DNA of 64,000 nt from Streptomyces neyagawaensis (lineage in GTDB: Bacteria; Actinomycetota; Actinomycetes; Streptomycetales; Streptomycetaceae), in assembly GCF_023516595.1 (NCBI RefSeq), contig NZ_JAMGBG010000010.1, forward strand, positions 124,001 through 188,000, in the 5' to 3' direction. The notes below the pieces were generated by a model. It saw only the letters and a program-made list of their open reading frames with translations, was not told the origin of the DNA and searched no databases. The position numbers and the translations under genes were made by a program. This document shows, one piece after another, positions 63,836 to 64,000 of this stretch. Position 1 is the first letter of the stretch. Every line of letters begins with the position of its first letter.

Positions 63836-64000
63836 GCACTGCCCGCCCTGTTCGCTCTCGGCCGTGTCGTGTCGCAGGTGCCGCAAACTATCCGCACGCA
63901 AGGTGGCTCCATACGCGACACGCACCGTCGGGGATTAGCCGTATTGTCAGGCACGGGCCGGGGTCGGCCTCGCCATCCCGCCGCCCGATGCCGGGCTGCC

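Overview
The window is very GC-rich DNA with strong third-position GC bias, frequent GTG starts and several leaderless promoters. Its gene order (crotonyl-CoA carboxylase/reductase to phosphatidylserine synthase, then cobB, nmtA/nmtR and a pyrimidine-catabolism block) is what I associate with a Streptomyces chromosome, in a region resembling SCO64xx of S. coelicolor. That comparison is from memory, not alignment. No rRNA, tRNA or CRISPR array was recognised.

Layout. (1) 0-11.7 kb: a double-module 3-hydroxyacyl-CoA dehydrogenase and a TetR regulator, then the ethylmalonyl-CoA (EMC) pathway genes ccr-ecm-mcl1-mch-mcd, which turn crotonyl-CoA into glyoxylate and propionyl-CoA and supply C4/C5 extender units. 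psd and pssA (phosphatidylethanolamine synthesis) follow, closed by an 18-bp terminator. (2) 11.7-24.7 kb: glycerate kinase, an ADP-ribosylglycohydrolase, a Nudix hydrolase, a membrane Ser/Thr kinase with a propeller-like sensor domain, a sirtuin, a DNA-alkylation repair pair (MGMT and Ada-AlkA), the Ni/Co efflux pair nmtA/nmtR, and an SDR/LysR pair. (3) 24.7-35.6 kb: a secreted hendecad coiled-coil protein, a macrodomain protein, a TnpB-only insertion sequence, and a seven-gene operon that looks like an ebo (metabolite-traffic) cluster: UbiA-like EboC, a TIM-barrel isomerase, EboA, EboB (TatD), EboE, EboF and a terminal cytochrome P450. (4) 35.7-43.4 kb: a CrtI-like FAD oxidoreductase, a protein of unknown function, an inositol-monophosphatase family enzyme, a gamma-glutamyltransferase-like protein, a methyltransferase, a MITE-like inverted repeat and two exported proteins. 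(5) 43.4-52.6 kb: a reductive pyrimidine or hydantoin catabolism block: NCS1 permease, LLM oxidoreductase, dihydropyrimidinase, two beta-ureidopropionase paralogues, a PucR regulator and a class III aminotransferase. (6) 52.7-64 kb: an unrecognised 533-residue protein, a divergent XRE regulator/methionine aminopeptidase pair with a shared operator, a ClpC-like unfoldase, a secreted gamma-glutamyltransferase, a membrane-anchored unknown, a secreted CocE-type hydrolase and an amino-acid ABC ATPase.

Most noteworthy: the ebo-like operon has no EboD-type cyclase in this window, carries an EboF with an altered metal site, and ends in a P450. Next to it is a TnpB element whose predicted omega-RNA guide reads into the ribosome-binding site and start codon of the macrodomain gene. 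Other points are the leaderless XRE/MetAP pair sharing a three-half-site operator, a 200-bp MITE-like palindrome, and a 44-nt uninterrupted purine run inside the ebo operon.
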